Shown one piece after another: positions 39,501-50,336 of a stretch of DNA of 64,000 nucleotides (position 1 is the stretch's first letter; each line of letters starts with the position of its first letter). The notes beneath the pieces are model-generated. The model saw only the letters and a list, made by a program, of their open reading frames with translations. It had not been told where the DNA came from and made no database searches. Source of the stretch: Gonapodya prolifera JEL478. Lineage: Eukaryota > Monoblepharomycota > Monoblepharidomycetes > Monoblepharidales > Gonapodyaceae. The position numbers and the translations under genes are program-made. The stretch covers positions 348,062 to 412,061 of the forward strand of contig KQ965748.1 of NCBI GenBank assembly GCA_001574975.1, given 5' to 3'.

Positions 39501-40201
39501 ATGGCGGATATCCCTCGCTCTCGCGCGGATTTGCTTCGCGTTGTTGTGTCCACATACAGCTCCGTGCCCAAAACGGTTCCGACTGCGGAGCTCAGGAAAC
39601 TCGTCAGCCGATGCGAGGAAGAGTAAGCTCGATGGGGCGCCGGAGTTGTACGAAGATTACCTGCCGAAATCACGGACGATATAGCAAAGCGGCTCGACAA
39701 TAGGGACCTGACTTCGGAGTGGCGCCACCTCGACTTCTGCATGTCGACGCAAACGGAGACCCGGAAATCACAGACAGGGAGCTCATAGGGGCCCTGAAGG
39801 GACTTCGACACCTCAAGAGTCTGCGCCTGGCGAATTGCATGGGTGATGCAGCATTCCGCGAGCTTCCAACGGCGGTACCGCAGCTGGAGCACTTTGGGGC
39901 CACGTCGACCCGTCTGGAGGATCCGCGGGCTCTGACTACCATGGTGTTGTCGCTGCCGCGGCTCAGATCGCTGGACATTTCAAACCTGGTGCTGGCCCAC
40001 GCGGAAGTGTTCAGGTGGGACGAAGGCGTGCCTGATGTTGACGTTTTCGTGAACCATCCGAGATTGAAGGAGATGAAATATATGGCGAGGGGCATTAAGA
40101 ATCAAGTGGTGACGGCGAAGCTTTTGGGGAAGTTTGGGAAGCCGATGATGATACGTGGGATGATGTTTTCACGTTCTATTGGGAAGGTTATTGATATATG
40201 A
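39501..40201 (+). pseudogene. F-box/leucine-rich-repeat-like protein with a frame break
   Basis: The first exon starts MADIPRSRADLLRVVVSTYS and ends at a donor near 39622. After an acceptor at 39655 the frame reads LPAEITDDIAKRLDNRDLTS, a recognisable F-box core. Within WRHLDFCM the useful frame changes, and the rest (DPEITDRELIGALKGLRHLK, SLRLANCMGDAAFRELPTA, VLSLPRLRSLDISNLVLAH) is leucine-rich-repeat-like to the stop at 40201. No intron with consensus ends explains the shift around 39715-39740. It is a decayed gene or carries a sequence error. F-box proteins of this kind serve SCF ubiquitin ligases. Confidence 0.5.
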
Positions 40202-40321
40202 GGAAGAGGGCATAACATGTAATTCTTGTTCTCTCTGGAGAGAGGCATGGCGTGTAAAATTCATTGAGAAGAAATCCCAAAGGTAGCTGGTTCAGAGTGA
40301 ACGACAACCCCCACCCACAAT

Positions 40322-41964
40322 TTAATGCGACTGAGAATTACAAGAGCTAACACAGAACGCAAATCGACGCAAAAGATAAGTTTCAAAGCCATAGTGCACG
40401 GACCCCCTGAGATCCCCGAGCGCACCTTCCGTCTGGCAACACAACAATGTCAGTTCGGTGGCGCCCACGAGCTCGATTTTCATGAACGGATCACGCTCAC
40501 CTCTTTGGGATCAGCCACCCACAACGTGCAGCATGCGGATCTCGTTGAAACATTGTTCCCCGTGGACAAGAACTGGTCTCCCACATGTATCGTCTCCTCG
40601 CCGTCAATTCCAAGCCAACTCCAGAGGATCTTTGCAGCGATGAGTTTGTTGCCGATGTCGACCCAGACATCGTTGCCTCCGTTAAAAGCACAGAATGGGA
40701 GATCAGGCAATGACAAAACAGAGGCAGCGTCGTTGCTTGTGTCGGAACTCTGACTTGCCGTGCGAGCTCGAGCATCTTTCCGGGTCAGAAGGTGCTCGTA
40801 GTGTTGGAAATGGGCGATGCGCTCCTTGACAGACTACACGAAGTAAGTCGTGTTTTACCACCACCTTGATATCAAACCGAAAAAGACTGTACTCACCAAT
40901 ACAAACTCATCCCACTGTTCCCTTGTGAGCTACTGCATCCCCTCAACGGGTAAAACACCGACAGCTCTTTCCTTCCTGATGACCTTTGTCCGCTCCTGCA
41001 AATTCATTTCCTCTCGCGTTTCCAAAAGGCACTGCTCGACAACGTCCAGGAAGGCTGCGATCCGCGACGTGTTGGAAGGGTGGAGTGAGAAAGAAAGTGG
41101 GTTGGAGATGTCCGCGGGAAGGTACTGCGAGGGAGGAATGTACGAAAGACGTCCACTCGATGGTGTGAAAGTGTGGAGATAGTTGCATTCGCCGCCTTGG
41201 CATAAGGTCATTTGAAGTGAACATTGCGCCTACATCTCTTGGGTGGATGCAGACTCACCAAAAATGAAGATTCTCCCCGTCCCGCCTTTTCCATCACCGA
41301 TTCCATCCTTGTTAAGCCCCTCCAAGAGCCCCTCCAACCTCTTCATCGCCCGCATACCTCGCCGCCGTCACAATAGCCAAATTCACGCCCCGCTTCAAGA
41401 ACGCGCTGAGCAGTCTTCCGATACGCGAGTCACGTGGGAACTCGCCACCGTCGTCGTAAAGCGTCATGGCCCCGTCGAACGTGATGAGGCGGAGCGTGGA
41501 TGCGGCCGCACGGGTTTGTGCCGTGTTGAGGATGTGCCGAATATCGTTGAAGGAAGGCGTGACGTGCTGACGGGAGGAGATGGAGCGGAGCTCATTTTGG
41601 TAGAGGAAAGCAGCTCGAAGTGGTAACGGGGTGGAAAAGCTGTGGACGTAAGAACTGCAGTTGCAAATATTTGCAGGACTCAAGACGCGACCCACGTTCC
41701 GACTGAAGGAACAAGCTGCGATAGTCGCGAAAGCTGAGGACTTCCCCTCTCCGTGTACTATTGAATTGGTCATAGAGGATGTTTCAGACTAAATTATTCG
41801 ATTCTGGTGCGGGAAGACGTACCGTGCGATGCTCGTCTATAAGCTGCACCATCAGCGAAAAGATCTCTGCATACCGTTCCAGGATATCTCGCGTCCTTGG
41901 TTGCGGAGAATACGATCGTCTTCTGTTCGTAGCTTTGTTCAAGGCGATTGCCACGACGGCAGAG
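40322..41964 (-). pseudogene. ISN1: IMP-specific 5'-nucleotidase with in-frame stop and frame break
   Basis: The family pattern is unmistakable. Upstream are RTRDILERYAEIFSLMVQLI and RHVTPSFNDIRHILNTAQTR. The HAD-type catalytic block is LRLITFDGAMTLYDDGG, where Isn1 usually has DGDMTLYDDG. Then come LLSAFLKRGVNLAIVTAAR, GGECNYLHTFTPSSGR, LPFCAFNGGNDVWVDIGNKL and IHVGDQFLSTGNN. Two problems stand out. The reading frame changes after VTAARYAGDE (about 41340-41360), and an in-frame TAG occurs at 40930-40932 between GVLPVEGMQ and LTREQWDEFVL, both conserved context. The N-terminal exons before 41964 were not found. Isn1 converts IMP to inosine. The last exon (stop 40322) is tentative. Confidence 0.7.
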
Positions 41965-42071
41965 CTGAAATGGAATATTCGAGATCTAATCAGTGGCCCT
42001 TGTTCCTTCTACGACGGGATTTGCACTCACGGCCCTAACAAATCGGCTCCGACTGGTGATGGGGAAGTCAC

Positions 42072-42630
42072 ATGGCGGTCACTGAAGACCAGACCCCAAT
42101 CCTTCCATCGGTCCCATCAGCTACCCCCGCTCTCCGTGCCACGTCGGAGCGCACGCTTGCCTCGCCATTCTCATGGCAGGACGACGCTTGGGAGCGGGTA
42201 AGGTGCTCTGTGTCTGGCTTCGGCTGCATGAGTGGCGGTCAAGCACGCGTTAGCGAGTGATTTGCTGCGCGCGTGGAGCCGCATGGGAAAACGACAAGAA
42301 GGGGAGATTCCCTGCCACTCGCTGCCAATCGTGTCGAAAAGAATGGTGAGTGTCGAACGATTGCTGGTGTGGTCTGGAAAGTCCTGGTCTGATTCCGAGT
42401 TGATTCGTGGCAGACAGATCGCCAACAGCTACAGACGGGCAGGAATTATGCCACTCTCTTCGATTCTTTTTGCATTTTTCCATCGACAGGGCCCAGGAAG
42501 GTGTCCATCGCGACCTGATGTGAGTGGCCGACTGTCTGCCATTTTTGATTTGAGGAAAGTCGAACTCCTTGCCACCAGATTCGTTAAGGAAATAATCAAC
42601 CGAGATGATATTGCCGAGGGAAGGAGATAG
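42072..42630 (+). CDS. Unknown protein, exon structure partly resolved
   Basis: Exon 1 (42072-42197) encodes MAVTEDQTPILPSVPSATPA...WQDDAWER and ends in GTAAGG. Exon 2 (42244-42345) continues in phase with HALASDLLRAWSRMGKRQEG and SLPIVSKRM before GTGAGT. Later frames (QIANSYRRAGIMPLSS, SAIFDLRKVELLATRFVKEI) look coding but could not be joined with confidence. Its start is about 110 nt from the first exon seen of the leftward ISN1-like gene. I do not recognise the family. Confidence 0.45.
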
Positions 42631-43714
42631 TTGAAGTTTCCATTGTCTTCATCTTGAACTCCATCAAGGAAAGATGTCGGGATGAAATTCGGAATATTCG
42701 GAATCGCTTACACTTGCACACAACAGCATCTACCACATTCAGGTATGGTTGTCTCTCCGAGGGGGTCGTGTGGCCTGGTATGCGTGTTGCGGATCGAGGT
42801 GAGCAAACCCAACTGGTTTCTGCGGTTCGGATCGGCTGAGGGTCTCTCCCTCAATAGTCCGAATTCAGAATATCGACTCGGTGCTGTACAGGGGGTTTGT
42901 ACATTCAGTGAGTGCTGGCACTCCGTGTGTTGGACAAAGTGGGAGAGATTGAGTAGCTTATCGATAGTTGACTAGACACTTTGTATAGACACGTGAATAT
43001 TTTACAACGCTTTTGCGTAAGTTCTGCACTCAACGGGTTGGGAGGGACCTTGCGAATACAACAAACTTGGCACGACTTTCGGGCTGAGGCGAAGATTTTG
43101 CGAGGACGACAGGCGGCGTCGACGAAGGACGACTGGAGAGCGCTGGCAGAATGAACGGGAGCGTTAGCCTTCAAGTGGAAGAGCAGCTGGCGGGTGCGCT
43201 GCTGAATCTGAGGTGGGTGAATGGCTTACCGATGGGCGAGAAACTTCAGCAAGACGGATGGGTCTTCGCTTTTGGGAAGTGGATTGCATGCCGTTGGGGC
43301 CTTGATAAGCGCAAAGTTAAGACTCAGAGATGGCGAGGATACGTCGAGAGTTGCGCCAGAAGACCCGTGGTGTCCAATCACCAACCCGAACCGCGTTGCA
43401 ATTACCATCAGCCAAAGCCAACCTCAGACGCAGGCGCAGATTCCGTCACTTAATGCGCCCACATTTCCGTCACTAGGACTGAGACAGTCGCCACAGAGGA
43501 GCTCACTAGGTGAGTTGGTAAAGAGACCATGTAAAAGAATGCTGCACATAATCAAGCCACCAACCCTGGGCATGACTCTTCCAACCCCGCTTTCTGATAT
43601 TTGACTGCACGTTTACTTTGCGTATCGTCGTTTCCCCTCTCTCAAATATCTCTCGGTACGCCAACCAAACAACGTCCGGATCCAGCCACACTCCCCGAGC
43701 CGAATGTCCTTGAG
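42631..43714. other. Possible coding exons, unassigned
   Basis: Plus-strand frames such as 43221-43604 (WARNFSKTDGSSLLGSGLHA; ends LPTPLSDI) and the stretch RIQQTWHDFRAEAKILRGRQ near 43050-43115 look more protein-like than chance, with nearby GT and AG sites. I could not build one consistent gene and recognise no domain. Confidence 0.3.
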
Positions 43715-46185
43715 ATGTCCTACTCCCAACTAGCGGGGCAAGCTTCGCAACCGAATGCGCCAACCCAGGCTACCCTAGATGATAACACTCTCGGCTCGAC
43801 AAACTCGCACTCAACTTCGGTTCTGCACCAACTCATCAAAGAAGAGCACTCGTCGAAGTACGCTGCAGCATTGATGGACTCGTCCCAAACAACAATCCCC
43901 GACATTGCGCTCTCCGACGATGATGATCCTCCCGACACTCCGGGACCAGGTTTCATGCGAAGATCTCCTTCGGCCGATCCGAACTCCACCAGAAATCCCT
44001 CTCCGGTGCACCACCATTCCTCGGACAGAAGGCAAATCTTTGCTCACCTTCCACTTGCACGGAATTCTTTCGACTCTCAGGCAACCGAGGAAGGGGACAC
44101 GGATCCACTCGATGGTAACTCGAAAGAGTACCACGAGGAGGATTGGGCAGCTGTGACGGCGACGCTCACAGAGGACGCAGCAGGTGAGTTCGCGAGGGTG
44201 TATCTGGTTAGACTCAGTCGAACTGGAAAGGGCGGGCGCAACCGAGGGGTAATATGAAGACCTTCGAACGTACTTGACGTGCGGATATGAGCGGAGGGAA
44301 CTGCAGAGCGGTCAGTTAGAGGGAATGCCGCGGTGGATGCAATTCCATCATTGTTGTGGTGAGTTAACGCAAACCTTCCTCCATCTAGTGCCCGCACGCC
44401 ATGCCAAACGCCCAATGCACCGGTCCTCCACGCCGCCACTCCCCTCCGCACCCTCCTCCCCCACCTCCACCAACCCCACCTCTCCGTCTTTCGTGCCGCT
44501 GTACAACCCCGCCGAGCCCGATATGGCGAACGCTCTTTCCTCCTACCTCGCCCACAAGGCACGTGGGTCCTCGAACGGATCCTTCACCGCGCCGAGCAAC
44601 AGGTCAGCGTCTCCTGTGGAGTTGCCAGGCGGGGGTCGACGAAGGCGCGCCAAGCGGGAGCGGACTCCTCCAATGGGTGGACCTGCCCAAGCGTCGGCCC
44701 AGCCGAACATGGCGGCAAGGCAGCCCGCATTGGTCGCGACGGGTCTGGCGGTGGATAAGGCCCTTCGGTCGAGAAATCGGTCTACCGCCGTGGTGGAAGG
44801 AGGATGGAACTCGCAAGGATCAGCGACAGAGTCGGACCGAGATGCCCCCTTGGCTCGGCGTGGAGCGACTCGAGGAAGGTCAGCGTCGAAGGCGCGTGGT
44901 GGTCGCCGTGGTGCGGTGCAGTCGAACGGGAGGAAGCGCGCCCGACAGGCAGGGGAAGGAGGGAAAGTTGAGCCGCCAACGACACCACCCCATCGACCGC
45001 CAAAACGACCCAAGGCCGTCCATGCTGGGCGAGGTGGACGCGGTGGACGAGCGGGTGCAGCGGAAGTCAAGGAGGAGAGCGACGATGATGCAGGCGGCGA
45101 GGAGGAGCAGGACGAACTGGAGGAGGAAGGACCCGTGTCGCCCTCGGACATTGCGTACGTGTCGGCCGTTAATGCAGCCGCGGCGGCGGCCCAGGCCGTC
45201 TCGTTCGGTGCTCCAAGGCTTGGAGGCGACGTCCATGCACCGCCCATTGGATTCACAGGGGACGAGCCTGACTGGCCGGGCAATCCACCAGGACTCGGAG
45301 GTGCGGCGTTCGGAGTCGGCGCGGGTGGCGTGGGTGGCGTAGGGGTAGGGGGCCTGAGCGCCGGCGGGGTAAGGCTGGATCAAGTGGACGGAGCGGCACA
45401 GACCGGGCAGTTGCCGGCGTGGCAGATTAGGGGCCAGGTTGTGTGGCGGGACCAGACGTCGGTGCATGAGGAGGATGGGGCGGGGACTCAGTTGGTTCGG
45501 TTGGCAAGTGAGTTGCAACTTTCGAGGAGACGGGTGCGTCACCGCGTATGCTCGGAGCCGTAAAGTTGACCCTTGGAACTTTGTTGTTCTGACTCCCAGC
45601 TGTGAATGCCCGTTTGCCGGATACGCTGGATCCCAAACGACCAGTTCGAATGTGGATCGGTGGAACGAAGGTGCAGGGCAAAATGTACAAGACGTGAGTC
45701 TTTGCTTGAAGTAGTCGATTGCGACATGACTTTGAATGTATTGTGTGCGAATGGCGACTTCAAACCCGGCACAGGCTGAAAAATGCGAAACAGTTTTTGG
45801 TCGATCAGAGGAACATCGCCGGGGGCAGGTGGAGGTGCGAGGAGTGTAACAAGAACGTGAGTTGGTCCTCGCCGTCAAATGTGACTTTCGCTTTCTCATC
45901 TGAGCTCCCCCTTCACGCCCCCAACAACAGTTCTGTCGTCAACAACGCCTCGACTCCCACAACGCCACCCGGCACAACCTTCCCGTTGGCGAGGCGGACT
46001 TCGCGAGCTTTTTCGCGCCGGCTGGTGGTGAGGTCGTCCTCGGCGCTCGTATGACCGTGCAGGGGCAGACGCGAATGGTCACTGGGCTTCAGGGACCACC
46101 TGAAGGCTTGGGCGTTGCAGGGGTGAGGATGGACGACGAGGCGGCCGTGGCGTTGGCGACGTGGGGTGATGTGGGTGGTAGGTAG
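43715..46185 (+). CDS. Large disordered protein with one C2H2 zinc finger
   Basis: Six exons (43715-44183, 44260-44358, 44389-45507, 45600-45693, 45775-45856, 45931-46185) with consistent phases give about 705 residues. The first 200 are Ser/Asp-rich. DLRTYLTCGYERRELQSGQ follows. The large exon 3 is basic and RG-rich with nuclear-signal-like RRRRAKRER and GRKRARQ, then acidic (GGEEEQDELEEE) and Gly-rich. Exons 4-6 look folded: LPDTLDPKRPVRMWIGGTKV, LKNAKQFLVDQRNIAGG, then WRCEECNKNFCRQQRLDSHN with ATRH, a C-x2-C-x12-H-x4-H finger split by an intron. Likely a nuclear nucleic-acid-binding protein. I do not recognise an orthologue. Confidence 0.68.
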
Positions 46186-47367
46186 AGGTGTCGGCGATGA
46201 GGGTGGCCTTGCGAGCGTTGGGAAGGGTGGTGATTTTGGAGCAATTAGTTTTGTGAGTCTATCAGGAGGTTTAGTTCGAGCAGGTAACAGACGACAGTGG
46301 AGTGACAAAAGTGTCGAAGAAGCATCCCATAGTTACTCCTCCTCATTTGATTAAATCATGATATCAAGCAATAATATACTAATTCTTTCGATTGGACTCC
46401 TTGAGCTTCCATTGCTTTTCTGTCATCGAAAGCACTATTGGACCGTGCCAAATCAGCGAAAAGATGTCCAAAGTGAATCTGAATTGACTTGAAATTTTCA
46501 AGAATATTCCCGTGCGTTGGAAAGAAAAAGAAAGGAAAAGATTTTCTCTTTCGTGGTGCTCTCCTGTGGACGGATGGCGGTGCGCTGTCAGAATTCCTTG
46601 TATTTGCAGTATATAAGACCCACCTCAGCAAGAAAAATTTTCATCGACTGTACTTTCAGGATCATGTGTACAGTTGCCATCTAGTCTTTTGGTTCCAAAC
46701 AACCAAACTAGACACTTTGATCACTCCAGAAGATGACGTGCGGAGCCGCGGCTCGAGCGGGAAGTGGGGAGGCGAGCGCGACGTTTCAACCCGCTGTCGG
46801 AGGCCTCGGCCAATGATGGCGGGTGTCGCTACTCCCTTCCGTTGAAGATCGCGTCCGGTGCTTATGACGTGTCCTTGGACCGTCGGGTATCGCGACGAGG
46901 TCGCTGGCTCGTTCTGATGGAGTGTCAGTGTCCGGTGCGGTTGTGGATGCAGCAATCAGCTTTCGAGGAATCATTCTGAGGTAGAAACTCAACATGATGC
47001 TGCAACAAAAGAGTCCTGGCTACGTGTGTATTCCATATAAGGCTGAAAACCTTCGAATCCTCAAACGTCACTCGGCAGAGAGTGAACATCTGAAGCAAAG
47101 TGGGACATCTGTTCGTTCACTCTTGGCAATGCAGACGCATGTCACCGCGTTGCAGTTTAGACCCGTTCAAGTAGACGTTTCCGCCGAGTAACCATGCTAA
47201 GTTCCATGTCGTGTCTCTGACCTTTTTGTTGACCTGCTCGCAATAATAGGAAAGAGTGCCGCTTGTTGGTCTGACAATGAAAACCACCTCCGAGCAGGCA
47301 CTCGACAGCAGGATATCTCAGCTAACCGTGCGCAATCCCTAAACTACCATCGTTTATCTACGGTCGA
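46186..47367. other. Intergenic, no gene recognised
   Basis: Frames below 120 codons on both strands overlap without motifs. A TATA-like TATATAAG lies near 46611-46618 but no convincing gene follows it. Confidence 0.45.
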
Positions 47368-50100
47368 ATGCCTGCCCTTTGGGAAGACCATGTATCTTTT
47401 TTATTTGTCACACCCGTTACAGTGAACTGGCTTGGCAGTGAGCCAGAAGTGTATTCCGCTTTCTACCAGACAGAAGAATCAGTCGTCGTGCCGACCACCG
47501 TCGCTCTTGTGGTACGTAATCTCCCCCCATGTGGACCCTTTTGACGTCGGGTCTGGGAACCAATCGGAGAACGCCGGTCACTAACGCCGGCAACACGTGG
47601 CACGGCGAGGGATTGCGAAAGGTTTACAAAGAGAGCAAAAATCGCTCAATCTCCCACTCCCATCGCTTTCTCACGCATCCGTCGATTCTCGTCGTGAGTT
47701 TGGACATAAGATTGTGTCTCGTCACCGTCTCGCGTGCCACCACGGTGTGACCCTTTCGGTGCTTGTTCTGCCGTCCTGTCCACTCGCGACTCTCTTCCCG
47801 CGCTAGGCGACGACAATGGCATCCCACAGCCCCATTCCGGCCACCACTGTCGTCTCAATAGTTGCGTCCGTAACCGTGTTCCCCGCATCTTGGGTCATTG
47901 TCCACTACCTCATGTCGCACAGGGAATAGTGCTTTGTGGATTTTTGCGTCGAGTCAATGTGGGTACGATTATTCACATTGGTTTGACAATTCTTCAGACG
48001 ATTTTCCTCTGGACAAAACTATTTGGGTGTTTTCCCCTCACCTATTCTGATCACATTTTTTAGGGGATCTCGCCGAGCCCCAGTTCGCGCCCAGCTCGCA
48101 GTTATCTTTTCCTGATTGTTATAGTGGCGCTTTTGGCAAAGCGGGTTCCAACAGTGGGCAAGTTTCTTCAAAGGCGACTGTTGGCATGTTCGACGGTCAC
48201 CTGAGGCGAGCTCGCCTGGTTCACTGGGGTGCTGTTGTTGATCTTCGTGGGTGTTCACGCGATGATCTGGGTCAGTACGTCTCTGCTCACTGAAGTGAAT
48301 GAGAATTGCTGTCCACGAATGCCGGAACCATTTCGACACTGAAATGCCGTCATTTCAGACTCCCTACTGGAAATTGTGGGCGTCCATGATGCAAGGCATG
48401 TTCGTCTTCCTCGTCGCACAATACGGGCGTTGGCCTCATCACGACGCAGTGGCCCTGGCCCCTGGATTGTGGGTTTGATTGCGTAATACTTGCGTTGTGA
48501 GTTTCTGGGGAGCGAGACTGAGCAATCAACCTTTTCCACCCTTCTCAGCGATTTGTCTACGAGACTGGTGTGCTCACGACAGGTGAGAGCAATCAGCTCT
48601 GTGACCTTTAAAGACGCTCGGAATCTTTCGACTCCCCTAAATCCTGTTTCTCACTACGTGTGTAAGGGAACCTTCTCTCTCACCACCATCGGACCTCCTC
48701 GTCCTCCCCATCTCAAAGAATTCCGTCCTGGCATCCTCCTTTGGCCTTCCCTACACCGCCACTCTTCGGATGCACCGCTGGCTCAGCTGGGCCGTCTGGT
48801 GGGGCACTGTGCTCCATCTATTTGTCACGGTTCTATCCTACGCAATGGACGAGACCGCCCTCTACACCCTCTTCTTCACCGCGGACTACACCCAGCCATG
48901 GGGCAACTTCAACTATATTTTCATCACGGGAATGGCGGCATTCTTCTCCCTCGGCGTGATGGCACTGACGGCATTGCCGTGGGTTCGACGGAACGCTTAT
49001 AATGTGTTTTTCTGGACGCACTTCTTGGGACTTGCTGCGATATTTGTTGGTTCTTTGCATGCGTCAATGACCATATTTTATGCAATCCCTGGTGTGTTCC
49101 GAGCTCGGTTGTGGGGTATCTTTTTGTCGAACTCGTATCGTCGATTTCACACCCTCACCCATTAGAGGACTTATCCTGTACCTCGTTAACATCGTCATCC
49201 GCATTCAATCATCTTTCACCCTCCATGACATTGTATCAGTCACCCGCGAAGAATGCGGCTACACCACCATCATCGTGAAGAAGAAGTGACCTTTTGATGT
49301 CCTCCCTGGTCAGTTCGCTCGCGTCATCGTGCCAGAGCTCACGAGGTTTCAGGCACACCCGTGGAGTGTGGCTGCGTCTGATGTGGAGACTGTGACGTTT
49401 TTCGTCGGGCCGGCGAGATCGACGTTTGGTGTGGAAAATTGGACGAACGGAATTTTTGATTGGCGGGATTTGAAGACGAGTTCTTATTATTTCCACCGAT
49501 CAACCAACCTCATTCTTTTTCTTCTTCACCAAACGCTTCCAGTTGCCATGCAAGGGCCTTATGGCAGCCCAATAACCTTCTCCCAAGATTGCAATTCGTT
49601 TGACCTCGTCGTCTTTTTTGTCGGGGGAACTGGAGCGACACCAGCAATCGCCGAAATCTCCAGTCGCCTTGTCAGATCCAACATTTCGAAGCCAGACTGT
49701 GATTCTCTTCTTGATGCTGACGACAAAATTCAACCCTCTACTAAGCCTCGCATTCCTCTTCGTGTGGTCTGTTCGCGGAGACAGAGCTCAGAGACACAGT
49801 CTCATCAAACCCTGGGTGCAGAGCGACTCTCCGGTTGCGGTACACATTTTCGACAGGTCTCTTTCAGGGTTGAACCTGGCCCCCGTTGAGTCTCCATTCA
49901 AAGGCACTGCCTTTCCTCTCGTCTCAAGGCATCGTGCAAGCCTGAAAGCTGTTCTTCATAAAGGTATTGAAGGACTGGGCGGTGAGAAGGCGAAACCCAC
50001 GGTCGGTGTGTTTGTGGAAGAAGCGCTTGCGGATGAGGATTTGGCGAATAGGGAGGGGTGGGCGGCTGTCGAGGTTGTTGTTGAGTCGTTCAGCATCTGA
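47368..50100 (+). pseudogene. Ferric-reductase-like gene with two in-frame TGA codons
   Basis: The ferric-reductase transmembrane core is clear: VLASSFGLPYTATLRMHRWL, then WGTVLHLFVTVLSYAMDETA, VFFWTHFLGLAAIFVGSLHA. The two His pairs (about 13 and 12 residues apart) would hold two hemes. The FAD and NADPH part follows: LPGQFARVIVPEL, HPWSVAASDVETVTFFVG, LPVAMQGPYGSP, VVFFVGGTGATPAIAEI and a C-terminal WSVRGDRAQRHSLI. It should reduce Fe(III) at the cell surface. An in-frame TGA at 48202-48204 interrupts CSTVT/GELAWFTGVLLL, and another at 49287-49289 sits between TTIIVKKK and PFDVLPGQF. The start (ATG 47368, exon ending GTACGT after TVALV) and several 5' introns are uncertain. Confidence 0.65.
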
Positions 50101-50336
50101 TGCAATGGACACGGGACAAGATGATCACAATATGATTGAATAAACAACTACTTGCCATACGAACGGAGGGCCACATTGGATTAAGAGTTAGTGTGGCAGT
50201 AGTTACTAGTCTCCAGTGAACTTATATTGGAAATGAGTAATATCAACCAAATGAACGGGATATCAACGAGAACTTGGAGTGGGGGGTTGCTTTGGTCCAG
50301 CTTCCCTTCCGCGTGCTTGGAACAGTCCAGCTCACC

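Noticed and set aside
44543-45283. Long minus-strand frame (246 codons) and others antisense to the C2H2 gene
   Set aside because: GC-rich low-complexity coding sequence creates open antisense frames. The plus-strand exons have matching splice phases.
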